DNA of 64,000 nt from positions 2,418,001-2,482,000 of the forward strand of contig NZ_CP014754.1 of assembly GCF_001447155.2 (NCBI RefSeq), in the 5' to 3' direction. The notes under the pieces were generated by a model. It searched no databases, had not been told where the DNA came from, and saw nothing but the letters and a program-made list of their open reading frames with translations. The position numbers and the translations under genes are program-made. Origin of the DNA: Marinobacter sp. LQ44. Lineage in GTDB: Bacteria; Pseudomonadota; Gammaproteobacteria; Pseudomonadales; Oleiphilaceae. Position 1 is the stretch's first letter. Each line of letters begins with the position of its first letter. Below, in pieces: positions 1 through 6,787 of this stretch.

Positions 1-313
1 TGGCTTTAGGCCACTGCCTGACCGGTCGTTCCATCAGTGGGTCAGGGGCACCAGACATTCATCGGTTAACCGGTCACTGGCACTATTCAAACGGCGGGCT
101 GCATGGCTCCAGTTAGTGCCAGGCTCAGGACCGGTGTAAGCGCACTGGCTCATGGTATTAAGGCACGCCCACGGGCTGGCTAATCAAGTCGCTCTGGCTT
201 CAACATCGGTGACAGAAAACCGCTTGGGTATCGGTGTACTAGTCAGCAGACTTGCGGTTTTCGGTGTCATCCTTTCTGATCCAGTTAGACGTCTTGCTCA
301 GCCCGTGGCGTGA
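1..313 (-). other. Structured non-coding flank of the IS, candidate bridge-RNA region
   Basis: No convincing gene is seen here. The stretch is rich in inverted repeats. Bases 164-177 pair with 300-312 and form a long outer stem just beyond the transposase stop. This stem encloses a second one between 211-223 and 254-268, and a separate 8-bp stem joins 78-85 with 114-121. Nested stems next to the transposase are what would be expected if this part of an IS1111-like element encodes the guide (bridge) RNA described for IS110-family recombinases. That role is an inference from position and pairing. Confidence 0.45.
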
Positions 314-1357
314 CTAACCTCTCAAGAACCGTTGTTCATCGAACACCCTCTTGTCTTTGAGCATGAAGTACACAGCTCTACCCAACTTGTGTGCCAAGGC
401 GGATAGGGCCTTGGGTTTGTTCATGCGCTTCTGCAATTTTTCGACGTAGCGTTTGGCCTTGTCGTTGTTACGAATGAACAGCACCGCCGCTTCTGAGAAC
501 GCCCACTTCAAATGAGCATTGCCGATCTTGTTGCCCTGAGTGCCGTAGATCTTGCCGGCGGATTCGGCTTTGCACTTCACCAGGCGAGCGTAGGACGCGA
601 ACTTCTGAACGGATTCGAAACGTTGGATATCGCCGACTTCGTAGAGAATGGTTAGGGCCAGAATGCGACCAACTCCAGGAGTGGTCTTCAGTACGTTGAG
701 TGATGCCGGGTCGTGTTGCTTGGCTTGCTGCTCCAGGTGCCACTCAAGCTTTTTGAGTTCGTGCTGATAGCAGTCGACGATGGCCAGGTCCAGATCGATA
801 TTGCGCTGAACGTCTGGATCGCTAAAAGCGGCGGTCAGTTGTGATCGGCCACCAGGGTTGTTGAGGTTGGCTTTGCTGGGCGGCAGATTGTACTGGCCCA
901 GAGTGTTCACTGCGTGGGCCTTGAGCATGGCACCATGCCGGACAATGCGGGTACGGCGGCGCAATAGATCGCGGGTAGTCCGCATCTCCCTGGGGTAGAC
1001 GTAAGCCAATGGGAAATTGCCACCGCGCATGAGCATGGCGATCTTGAAGGAATCAATACGGTCGTTCTTGGTTTTGCCGCCATGGATCGCCTTCATGTAC
1101 AGCGCATGGCCCAGAATGAAGTTGATGCCGTGTTCTTCGCACAGGTCTGATATCCAGTACCAGCAGTGCATGCATTCGACACCCACGACCAGGTCATCAC
1201 GGAAAGGTTCGAGCAGGGCGAGTAAAAGTTCAGGCTGGGCTTTGATTTCCTTGTGCAGAAGGACCTCGCCCTGTTGGTCGATGATGCAGACGTACAGACT
1301 ACGGGCGTGCAGATCGATTCCACAATAATGGCGGTGGGTGCTATGGTAAAAGTTCAT
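314..1357 (-). CDS. IS110/IS1111-family transposase (DEDD recombinase)
   Basis: The 347-residue protein shows the family layout: an N-terminal RuvC-like DEDD domain and a C-terminal transposase_20-type domain beginning near the TTPGVGRILAL segment. Candidate acidic residues are D15 (in CGIDLH), E61 (in VGVEC), and D99 and D102 (in KNDRID). The start at 1357 is preferred over the longer reading frame from 1447 because GGGAGAAG lies a few bases upstream and the protein then begins with the usual short lead-in to the first Asp. Length is normal for the family and no frameshift is seen, so the gene looks intact. Family members use a guide RNA to pair donor and target DNA. Confidence 0.9.
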   Translation of the reverse strand: MNFYHSTHRHYCGIDLHARSLYVCIIDQQGEVLLHKEIKAQPELLLALLEPFRDDLVVGVECMHCWYWISDLCEEHGINFILGHALYMKAIHGGKTKNDRIDSFKIAMLMRGGNFPLAYVYPREMRTTRDLLRRRTRIVRHGAMLKAHAVNTLGQYNLPPSKANLNNPGGRSQLTAAFSDPDVQRNIDLDLAIVDCYQHELKKLEWHLEQQAKQHDPASLNVLKTTPGVGRILALTILYEVGDIQRFESVQKFASYARLVKCKAESAGKIYGTQGNKIGNAHLKWAFSEAAVLFIRNNDKAKRYVEKLQKRMNKPKALSALAHKLGRAVYFMLKDKRVFDEQRFLRG

Positions 1358-1469
1358 TGAGTCTTCTCCCTTGTAGAGCTTGGTCGCCTTCCAGCTTAGC
1401 GGGCAACCGCTGGGCTGGGGAGAAGGCTCAATCAGTATCAAGGCCAATCACGGCGACGCCTACTACATT

Positions 1470-1517
1470 GCGGCTTCGCCTTCATTTCGTAGCCGCGCAT
1501 GTTGGCGGGCGTTATGT
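1470..1517 (+). other. attC site, 3' half only (cassette 1 boundary)
   Basis: A 6-bp stem (GCGGCT at 1470 with AGCCGC at 1491) is followed by an R' box GTTATGT at 1511-1517 in the context GGGCGTTATG, as in integron attC sites. No R'' half is present on the left, consistent with interruption or truncation by the neighbouring IS. The TAA stop codon of vapC on the minus strand lies within this R' box. The first bases of the cassette, GTTATGT, are the exact complement of ACATAAC at 2162, which marks the two ends of cassette 1. Confidence 0.6.
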
Positions 1518-1913
1518 TTCTCTCAGAGCCGGCTCAAGTCCAAGATGATCAACAAAAGGGATAAAGTCACGATCCAGGAACAACAGGGGTAGCTCCTTCT
1601 CTATGCAAAATGTCGCGATGATTACATCGGCAGTCTTTCTGATCGTGATGCCCTTTTTACGAAGCGCTCGATAATTGTCGGCACATTTGGCTGCCATATC
1701 TTTGCCAAACATTTCATATTGATCTAGCGCCATCAGGCTTTGTTTGGTCTGACGATACTGTTTGTCGTTGCGGATGCCTTGGAGGATTTCCAGAAATATG
1801 AGGTCCCCGATAGCGACAGATCCTTGGACTATCGAGGCATCCAACAGGTCAGTATGTGGGTTAGTGACTCCGTTGAAATAGTCGATCCAGACGCTGGTAT
1901 CCACCAGTATCAT
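1512..1913 (-). CDS. vapC: VapC-type PIN-domain toxin (cassette 1)
   Basis: A 133-residue PIN-domain ribonuclease. It starts with MILVDTSVWIDYF, giving the first conserved Asp, and carries further acidic positions typical of VapC, including one in KTADVIIATF and one in FLDRDF. VapC toxins cleave RNA, often initiator tRNA, and are neutralised by VapB. The gene overlaps vapB by 4 bases (1910-1913). The pair is read against the orientation of the attC sites and therefore must rely on its own promoter, which is common for toxin-antitoxin cassettes. The stop codon is made by the attC core site at the cassette boundary. Confidence 0.88.
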   Translation of the reverse strand: MILVDTSVWIDYFNGVTNPHTDLLDASIVQGSVAIGDLIFLEILQGIRNDKQYRQTKQSLMALDQYEMFGKDMAAKCADNYRALRKKGITIRKTADVIIATFCIEKELPLLFLDRDFIPFVDHLGLEPALRET

Positions 1914-2104
1914 CCGGCGCTCCGCATTTCATTCAGGTCGCCTTCCCACTTGACCTTGCCGCGCAGTTTTCGAATTTCCTGCTGCTTGCTCAACTGGACC
2001 AGAAGTTTCAGGCCTTGCTCAACGGCTTCTTTTTTGGTTTTGTAGCCAGAGGCTTTGAGGGCTTCGGCCATCAACTGGTCGTCAATGACAATGTTCGTTC
2101 TCAT
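1910..2104 (-). CDS. vapB: VapB-type antitoxin (cassette 1)
   Basis: A 64-residue antitoxin beginning MRTNIVIDDQLM, a typical N-terminal ribbon-helix-helix strand, followed by a helix pair (EALKASGYKTKKEAVEQGL) and a charged C-terminal toxin-binding tail. The ATG at 2104 is chosen over the upstream start at 2197 because homologous VapB proteins begin at this strand and because the operator lies directly upstream. It forms an operon with vapC through a 4-base overlap. Together with VapC it probably represses its own promoter. Such modules in cassette arrays are thought to stabilise the array. Confidence 0.87.
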   Translation of the reverse strand: MRTNIVIDDQLMAEALKASGYKTKKEAVEQGLKLLVQLSKQQEIRKLRGKVKWEGDLNEMRSAG

Positions 2105-2114
2105 GGTGCACCTA

Positions 2115-2143
2115 TGTGTATGGTTTGAAGTTTCTATACACAA
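2115..2143 (-). promoter_or_regulatory. vapBC promoter and autoregulatory operator
   Basis: On the minus strand a -35-like TTGTGT (2138-2143) and a -10-like TACACA (2115-2120) are separated by 17 bases. An inverted repeat, TGTGTAT at 2115-2121 and ATACACA at 2136-2142, covers both elements. A VapBC complex bound there would block the promoter. Confidence 0.55.
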
Positions 2144-2161
2144 TCTAGCACTTCGGGGAAA

Positions 2162-2239
2162 ACATAACAATCGGCTGCACAGGGACCGATTTTCCACCGC
2201 TTCGCGGCTCCAACCCGGCGCGTGAGCCGGGCGTTAAAC
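2162..2239 (+). other. attC site 2 (end of cassette 1)
   Basis: The R'' box ACATAAC (2162-2168) and R' box GTTAAAC (2233-2239) enclose an imperfectly self-complementary stretch with CCGCTTCGCGG near the centre and GCCGGGC before R'. The R'' box is the exact complement of the first bases of cassette 1 at 1511. That match is expected because R'' and the 5' bases of a cassette come from the same circular molecule. Confidence 0.7.
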
Positions 2240-2243
2240 TCTG

Positions 2244-2272
2244 TTGTTGCATGATGCGCAACATGCTATCAT
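2244..2272 (+). promoter_or_regulatory. higBA promoter and operator
   Basis: TTGTTG (2244-2249) and TATCAT (2267-2272) are spaced by 17 bases. The inverted repeat TGTTGC...GCAACA (2245-2263) lies across the -35 and spacer and is a likely HigA operator. The predicted transcription start falls almost on the higB ATG at 2279, so the message may be leaderless. Confidence 0.5.
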
Positions 2273-2278
2273 TGCCTC

Positions 2279-2557
2279 ATGATTAAATCATTCCGTCACA
2301 AAGGACTGAAACGGTTCTACTCGACTGGCAACACGTCAGGCATACAGCCTGACCACGCCAAGAAGCTGCGCATGCAGCTGGCTGCCCTGGATACGGCGAC
2401 TTCTGTGGAAGACATGGAGATCCCCGGTTTTCGGCTCCACCCATTGAAGGGTAAAGACAAAGGGCGGTGGTCGATACGGGTTAACGGAAACTGGCGCATG
2501 ACGTTCGAATTCCAGGACGGCAACGCCTACATTCTTGATTATGAGGATTATCACTAA
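2279..2557 (+). CDS. higB: HigB/RelE-superfamily toxin (cassette 2)
   Basis: A 92-residue toxin of the HigB type, starting [17 protein letters not shown] and ending in the family's ILDYEDYH motif. [18 protein letters not shown] supplies the basic and aromatic residues of the RelE-like fold. HigB toxins cut mRNA on the ribosome. As usual for hig loci the toxin gene precedes the antitoxin, and the two overlap by one base (TAATG). higBA pairs are well-known passengers of Vibrio chromosomal integrons, matching the cassette context here. No Shine-Dalgarno sequence is evident, consistent with the promoter lying directly upstream. Confidence 0.9.
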   Translation: MIKSFRHKGLKRFYSTGNTSGIQPDHAKKLRMQLAALDTATSVEDMEIPGFRLHPLKGKDKGRWSIRVNGNWRMTFEFQDGNAYILDYEDYH

Positions 2558-2850
2558 TGGCTATGCATAATCCGCCGCATCCGGGTGAATTCATTCGCGA
2601 GGTGTACCTTGAGCCTTTCGGTATCAGCTCCCGTCAGCTTGCTTCCAGTCTGGGCGTATCACCTTCGACTTTGTCTCGGCTGCTCAAAGGAGATAGTGGT
2701 ATTAGCCCGGAAATGTCATTGCGGCTATCCAAGGTTCTCGGGCGCACTCCTGAGAGCTGGTTGGCTATGCAGGATATGTACGATCTTTGGGTGGCCCGCA
2801 ATAAGGTCAATCTGGATGGTATTCATCCCCTGGACTTCGAAGCAGCTTAA
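2557..2850 (+). CDS. higA: HigA-type XRE antitoxin (cassette 2)
   Basis: A 97-residue helix-turn-helix protein beginning [20 protein letters not shown], the standard HigA opening. The HTH follows ([22 protein letters not shown]) and then the [21 protein letters not shown] segment common to this family. It neutralises HigB and represses the operon. Its stop codon TAA at 2848-2850 overlaps the beginning of the next attC R'' box, so gene and recombination site are packed without spacing. Confidence 0.92.
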   Translation: MAMHNPPHPGEFIREVYLEPFGISSRQLASSLGVSPSTLSRLLKGDSGISPEMSLRLSKVLGRTPESWLAMQDMYDLWVARNKVNLDGIHPLDFEAA

Positions 2851-2915
2851 CCAGTGGCTGTTGTCGGACACGCCTACGCTGGCGCTCCGGCACGCCGCAA
2901 AGCTGGGCGTTAGCT
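2845..2915 (+). other. attC site 3 (end of cassette 2)
   Basis: The R'' box GCTTAAC (2845-2851) and R' box GTTAGCT (2909-2915) enclose an imperfect hairpin region with an inner GCGGCGTGCC-type pairing. R'' matches the complement of the first bases of cassette 2 (GTTAAAC at 2233) at six of seven positions. Confidence 0.65.
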
Positions 2916-2919
2916 GTGA

Positions 2920-2955
2920 TTGTCCCACCCGAAAAGTGATACTATAGTGCCACTA
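2920..2955 (+). promoter_or_regulatory. Promoter and operator of the phd/parE-like cassette
   Basis: TTGTCC (2920-2925), a 17-base spacer and TATAGT (2943-2948) form a good sigma-70 promoter. The perfect palindrome TAGTGCCACTA without its central base (2945-2955) overlaps the -10 and is a likely binding site for the antitoxin. Confidence 0.6.
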
Positions 2956-2978
2956 ACAGTCTGATTCAGGGTGAGCCC

Positions 2979-3236
2979 ATGAAAGTCGAGCTTGTTACGA
3001 ACCTCAAGCGCCAAGCCACAAAAATTCTGGCCGATCTGCACCTGTCTAAAGAACCGGTACTGATCACGGAGCATGGCCAGCCATCCGCATACCTTGTCGA
3101 TGTGCAGGATTACGAGTTTATGCAGCGCCGGCTTGAGCTGCTTGAGGGGCTCTCACGAGGAGAGCGTGCTGTACTTGAGGGAAGAACGTACAGCCAAAGT
3201 GAGGCTAGGGAGAAAATGAGTAAATGGCTGAAGTAA
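2979..3236 (+). CDS. Phd/YefM-type antitoxin (cassette 3)
   Basis: An 85-residue antitoxin. The N-terminal half (VTNLKRQATKILADLH, then PVLITEHGQPSAYLVDVQDYE) is the Phd/YefM DNA-binding fold. The C-terminal part is charged and helical and would wrap the toxin. It overlaps the downstream toxin gene by 13 bases, indicating translational coupling. The operator overlapping its -10 suggests autorepression. Confidence 0.87.
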   Translation: MKVELVTNLKRQATKILADLHLSKEPVLITEHGQPSAYLVDVQDYEFMQRRLELLEGLSRGERAVLEGRTYSQSEAREKMSKWLK

Positions 3237-3526
3237 TCTGGACGGAGCCTGCCCTTCAAGAACTGGATGCCGTCGCTGAGTACATCGCTCTGGATAATCC
3301 TGCTGCCGCAAGTCATCTGATTAAAGAAGTTTTCGATAAGACCGAGCGATTGGAAGATTTTCCCCAATCCGGACGGATTCCTCCCGAACTCCCCAATTCG
3401 GTATACAGAGAGGTAGTGGTTCCACCGTGTCGTATTTTTTATCGTGAGGATGAGAAGCGGGTTCTCATCCTCTATGTCATGCGAGAGGAGCGGCAGCTTC
3501 GTGCGTTCATGCTTGGAAGCAGCTAA
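3224..3526 (+). CDS. ParE/RelE-type toxin (cassette 3)
   Basis: A 100-residue toxin: MAEVIWTEPALQELDAVAEYIALDNPAAA is the ParE-like N-terminal helix pair, and CRIFYREDEKRVLILYVMREERQL gives the strand pair that closes the RelE/ParE fold. Whether it is a gyrase poison (ParE) or a ribosome-dependent RNase (RelE) cannot be settled from sequence. The N-terminus favours ParE. Its stop codon again lies in the R'' box of the following attC. Confidence 0.87.
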   Translation: MAEVIWTEPALQELDAVAEYIALDNPAAASHLIKEVFDKTERLEDFPQSGRIPPELPNSVYREVVVPPCRIFYREDEKRVLILYVMREERQLRAFMLGSS

Positions 3527-3601
3527 CCCGGCGCAGTTCACTCGGATGCCTTTGTCTGCGCTTCGCTATGCCAAAGTCAGCGGTGCGCTTCGGCGCTAAA
3601 A
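3521..3601 (+). other. attC site 4 (end of cassette 3)
   Basis: The R'' box AGCTAAC (3521-3527) is the exact complement of the first bases of cassette 3 (GTTAGCT at 2909), so the cassette boundary is well supported. The R' box reads GCTAAAA (3595-3601) in the context CGGCGCTAAAAC. It departs from the usual GTT at its second base and may be a weakened recombination site. Confidence 0.6.
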
Positions 3602-3620
3602 CGAAAACACAGGAGGTCAC

Positions 3621-4097
3621 ATGCAACGGATTGCATCGCAAATTACTCTGCTTCTTCTATCTTTGATCCCCAGCATTGCCCTTGCCGAAAACTCGACTCC
3701 TGAGGGCTATCTCGCTAATAATCCGCTGGTATTGGAGGTTCGGTAATGTGAGTGCCTGGCCATCAAAACCGATGGCACACCCTCCTACCTGTTGCCAAGT
3801 TTTCTATGGGAGTCCAGTCTCTTAAAGGTTAGTGTGTCGAGCACAGATAATGGCTTTGCTTCTTCAGGCGAGTTGGCCATAGGTTACGAACTCAAGCCAG
3901 TTACAGGCTCGCCCGACCAATTTCAATTCAACTATGCTGGCAATCACACTACGAGTAATGGGGACAGTGCTGGCAACGGCGGGTTGCTGTTGGTTCAGGG
4001 TCAGTGGGTCAATCTTTTCGGCTCACAGCATGAGACCCAAACTGGATCGCAACACAGCAGTGTTGCGGTGCGGCTGGCTAAGCCCGATGGTTCCTGA
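3621..4097 (+). pseudogene. Secreted protein gene with one in-frame stop (cassette 4)
   Basis: An ATG at 3621, preceded by ACAGGAGGTCAC, begins a clear signal peptide (MQRIASQITLLLLSLIPSIA then LA-E). The frame is interrupted once, by TAA at 3744-3746, and then stays open in the same frame to the stop at 4095-4097. Without that codon the product would be a 158-residue exported protein with a Cys pair immediately after the stop (CEC), which could be disulfide-linked or lipid-unrelated. The C-terminal part (GFASSGELAIGYELKPV, NHTTSNGDSAGNGGLLLVQGQW) is not a family I recognise. A single nonsense change, rather than scattered decay, suggests recent inactivation or a sequencing error. Confidence 0.6.
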
Positions 4098-4104
4098 TGG
4101 CAGT

Positions 4105-4159
4105 TTTTCATAAGTTGATTAAGTCCACTCCCTGCGCTCGCAAGCTCGCGCCGTTATGC
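4105..4159 (+). other. attC site 5 (end of cassette 4)
   Basis: The R' box GTTATGC (4153-4159) follows a GC-rich imperfect hairpin (GCGC...GCGC between about 4129 and 4152). No clear R'' box is visible on the left, where AT-rich sequence occupies the expected place, so the left limit is approximate. Confidence 0.5.
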
Positions 4160-4177
4160 GTAGAAATGGAGGATTGA

Positions 4178-4306
4178 ATGCTCAAAGAGTTATTTTTTCC
4201 CTGTCATTGAAACAGAACGATTAACAGTGAAGCCTTTAGCAATTGATGACTCGGATAGCCTATTGGAGACTTTTTTCTGATCCTGAGGTTATGCGGTATT
4301 GGAATA
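4178..4306 (+). pseudogene. GNAT acetyltransferase remnant (cassette 5), frameshifted and truncated
   Basis: With an ATG at 4178 behind GGAGGATTGA, the reading restored by removing one T from each of two T6 runs (near 4192 and 4271) is MLKELFFPVIETERLTVKPL, then AIDDSDSLLETFSDPEVMRY, then WNT. This is the start of a RimJ/RimL-type GNAT acetyltransferase. Homology stops near 4306, where the reading frame of a 7TM-DISM membrane protein takes over. Both lesions are one-base gains in T6 homopolymers. The gene is certainly truncated even if the frameshifts are sequencing artefacts. It would have been the fifth cassette, and its own attC has been lost. Confidence 0.65.
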
Positions 4307-5554
4307 CTGTTCGCGTCGATCCGCGGCTTCAGTTTTCAGCACATCTACCCGGCGTTTCCGGCTGTTCATGCCCAGGTGCTGATGCTGTCCATCCCGTTCC
4401 TGGCGATGTTCTCCATCTTGTTCTGTATGGAATTCTTGCGGGTGCGTTCCCACAGCCCCCGGCTCCGCGCGGCTTTGATCGGGATGTTGATTTTCGAGAT
4501 TCTGTACTTTCTGGCGGTACCGTTTCTGGACTACAAAACGGGGATACTGCTGGCGGCTGTCTCGGCGTTTGTGTTCTTTTCCCTGTTGATGATTGCCGGG
4601 CCCGTGAGCTGGGCTGCCGGCGTTCGGGCCGGGATCTTTTTTACCGTGGCGTGGTCTCCGCTGACCGTGGGGGTCATGGCCACGGCAGGGCGGGCTTTGG
4701 GTGTGTTTCCTGAGAACTTCTTTACCAATTACGCCATGCAGATTGGTTCGGGGCTGGAGGCGTTTATTCTTACCCTGGCCCTGGCGGACCGCTTGTACCG
4801 GGAAAGGGAGCAGAAGATTAAGGCCCAGGCCGATATCCTGCGCCAGGAGAAGGCACGCCGTGATGCCCAGGACCGCCTGACTTACGCCATGACCCATGAC
4901 CCGGCCACCGGCCTGCCGAACCGAAATCGCTTTGAATGGATGGTAGATGAACAGCTGCAACTGAACCCGGGTGGTTCCTATATGGTGGGTGTGGCTCGGG
5001 TAACCGGCCTGGAGGAGATTAACCGGACCCTGGGCCTTGAGCGCAGTGAGCGGCTGCTTAAGCGGCTGGAAGAACAGATGACCATGCTGGCAGGGCATGA
5101 ACTGTTTGCGACGGCCCTGGAGACCTATGGCTTGCAGGCCGGCGATGTCATCGTGGAGCTTACGGAAACAGCAGCGATGGACGACCCCGAAAAAGGTTTG
5201 CAGGCGCTGGAACGGCTTGCCAGTTCGGGCCTGAAGGTGTCCATCGATGATTTCGGGGCCGGCTATTCGTCGTTATCGTACCTCAAGCGCCTGCCGGCCA
5301 ATGAAATCAAGCTGGACCGGTCACTGCTGCAGGATATCTGTACCAGTGACAGCTCAAGGACCATCGCTGAAACCGCCATTACCATGGGCCGAAGCCTGGG
5401 TTTTCTGGTGGTGGCGGAAGGCGTGGAAGGCGAGGCCTCCGCCCAACTGTTGGCAACCCTGGGGGCCGATATGTTGCAGGGCTTCTGGCTATGCCGGCCA
5501 GCCCCGCTGGAGTCGATAAAAGACTGGCTGCTTACATCCAGTTCCGTCGTTTGA
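4306..5554 (+). pseudogene. Decayed 7TM-DISM/GGDEF/EAL signalling protein
   Basis: From about 4306 the frame encodes the last transmembrane helices of a 7TM-DISM sensor (GFSFQHIYPAFPAVHAQVLM onward). A coiled coil (REREQKIKAQADILRQEKAR) follows, then the beginning of a GGDEF domain (THDPATGLPNRNRFEWMV). Near 5112 the sequence jumps directly from mid-GGDEF (MTMLAGHELFA) to the second half of an EAL domain (ALETYGLQAGDVIVELTET). The GGDEF active-site motif and the EAL motif with its catalytic Glu are both absent, while DDFGAGYSSLSYLKRLP and AEGVE remain. The only available start is a GTG at 4376 without a ribosome site. I infer two deletions, one at the cassette junction and one internal in frame, giving an inactive gene. 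Confidence 0.75.
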
Positions 5555-6602
5555 AGAACCAGATCAGGCCGGCGGTAACGGCAATGATCAGCCCCCACAC
5601 CATCGGGTAACCATAGTACCAGCCAAGCTCTGGCATTGCCCAGGGGCTGTCCGGGTGCTCAAAGTTCATCCCGTACACGCCCACAATAAACGTCAGCGGG
5701 ATGAAGATGGTGGCGATGATGGTCAGTACCCGCATGGTGTCGTTGGTTTTCTGGCTGATGCTGGAGAGGTAGATATCCAGCATGCTGGTGGCCATGTCCC
5801 GGAAGCTTTCCAGGAGTTCGATAATCTGGATGCTGTGATCCTGGCAATCCCGGAAGTAAATCAGGGTGTCCTGGTGTATCAATGAATTTTCCATGCGCAT
5901 CAGGGTGGTGAGCGCTTCCCGTTGGGGCCAGAGAACCCGCCTGAGCATCAGCAGCTCCCGCTTCAGGTGGTGCAGGGCCGTGAGGGTTTGCTTGCGGGGG
6001 TGCTCCAGCAGTTCGATTTCCATTTCCTCCAGCTTATCGCCAAAGGTTTCCAGCACCGGGAACGCGGAGTCGGTAATCAGGTCCAGCATGGCGTAAAGCA
6101 GGTAGTCGATGCCCCGAGAGGAAAACCGGCGGTTGTTGGGCTGGCGAATGCGCTTGCGGACTGGCTCGAACGGGTCCTCTTCCAGCGGGCACAGGCAGAT
6201 CAGGTAATCGGCACCGGCGAACAGGCTGACCTGAACCACTTCCAGGCGCTCGCCATCGAACATGGGCATGGCGGCGATGAGAAACACCTGGTCGTCATAC
6301 AGTTCCATTTTGGGGCGTTGGCCGCTGTTAAGCACGTCTTCCAGCGCCAGGTCGTGCAGGTCGAACATATCGCCCAGGGCGCGCAGGGTGTTGGCGTCGA
6401 CGGGGCCGTTGATCTGAATCCAGGTTTTGGAGTCCCGCTCCAGGTAGTCCTGGCACTCCTCCGCCGTGGCCAGCCGTTGTTCTTCGACATGGTCACCCGA
6501 GTAGTCGATCAGGTGAATGGACATCTTATGGTCGGAGTCAGAGGATACCAGGGTGCCAGGGGCGGTGCCGGGCGCATGGTAGTGCTTGCTGAAGTAGGCC
6601 AT
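5532..6602 (-). CDS. corA: CorA-family Mg2+/Co2+ channel
   Basis: A 356-residue CorA protein. The long N-terminal cytoplasmic alpha/beta domain and helical stalk end in two C-terminal membrane segments, and the pore motif YGMNF follows the first one (VLTIIATIFIPLTFIVGVYG). The acidic loop after GMN (EHPDSPWAMPELGW) is typical. It mediates divalent cation uptake at the inner membrane. The gene is convergent with the decayed EAL gene and overlaps its last 23 bases; its stop codon lies inside the former coding region. It appears intact and monocistronic. Confidence 0.93.
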   Translation of the reverse strand: MAYFSKHYHAPGTAPGTLVSSDSDHKMSIHLIDYSGDHVEEQRLATAEECQDYLERDSKTWIQINGPVDANTLRALGDMFDLHDLALEDVLNSGQRPKMELYDDQVFLIAAMPMFDGERLEVVQVSLFAGADYLICLCPLEEDPFEPVRKRIRQPNNRRFSSRGIDYLLYAMLDLITDSAFPVLETFGDKLEEMEIELLEHPRKQTLTALHHLKRELLMLRRVLWPQREALTTLMRMENSLIHQDTLIYFRDCQDHSIQIIELLESFRDMATSMLDIYLSSISQKTNDTMRVLTIIATIFIPLTFIVGVYGMNFEHPDSPWAMPELGWYYGYPMVWGLIIAVTAGLIWFFKRRNWM

Positions 6603-6714
6603 GTAAAGCGTGTCCTGCGATAACGGTTCAAATTAAAACGTAGCACAACGCCAGGAAAAACAACGTGAAAACCGTTGGTTACTCAATGTTAATGCATTAA
6701 TGGTCAGTTTTTTC

Positions 6715-6741
6715 GGAATACCTTCGCTGCCCACCCGTCTT
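6715..6741 (+). promoter_or_regulatory. ECF-type promoter upstream of the Ala-rich secreted protein
   Basis: GGAATA (6715-6720), 15 bases, then CGTCTT (6736-6741). The same boxes with the same 15-base spacing occur in front of the S8 protease gene (minus strand) and the sigma factor gene of this locus. The ATG is at 6788, leaving a leader of about 40 bases that contains ACAGGAGGA. Confidence 0.6.
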
Positions 6742-6787
6742 CCTGATGAAAGCAACCCGAAAGGGCAAAACACAGGAGGATGTTTCC

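Larger units (their letters stand above)
1..1469 (-). mobile_element. IS110-family (IS1111-like) insertion sequence, left part cut by window edge
   Basis: The element carries one DEDD transposase gene on the minus strand. About 310 bases of non-coding, highly base-paired DNA lie downstream of the transposase stop, and about 110 bases lie between its start and the remnant of an attC site at 1470-1517. A long non-coding stretch on the 3' side of the transposase is the arrangement of the IS1111 subgroup, whereas IS110-type elements have it on the 5' side. Neither end is resolved: the left end lies beyond base 1, and the right end is placed just before the attC stem only by inference. IS1111-attC elements are a known subgroup that inserts into integron attC sites, which fits the position here. 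Confidence 0.7.

Noticed and set aside
1410..1429. GGGGAGAAGGCTC as an IS terminal repeat, pairing with GAGTCTTCTCCC just upstream of the transposase
   Set aside because: The pairing is local (1358-1369 with 1417-1429) and not with the other side of the element, so it does not define the IS end.
4376..5554. Reading this frame as an intact 392-residue c-di-GMP enzyme
   Set aside because: The GTG start has no ribosome site, the membrane domain begins in mid-helix, and both the GGDEF and EAL signature motifs are missing.
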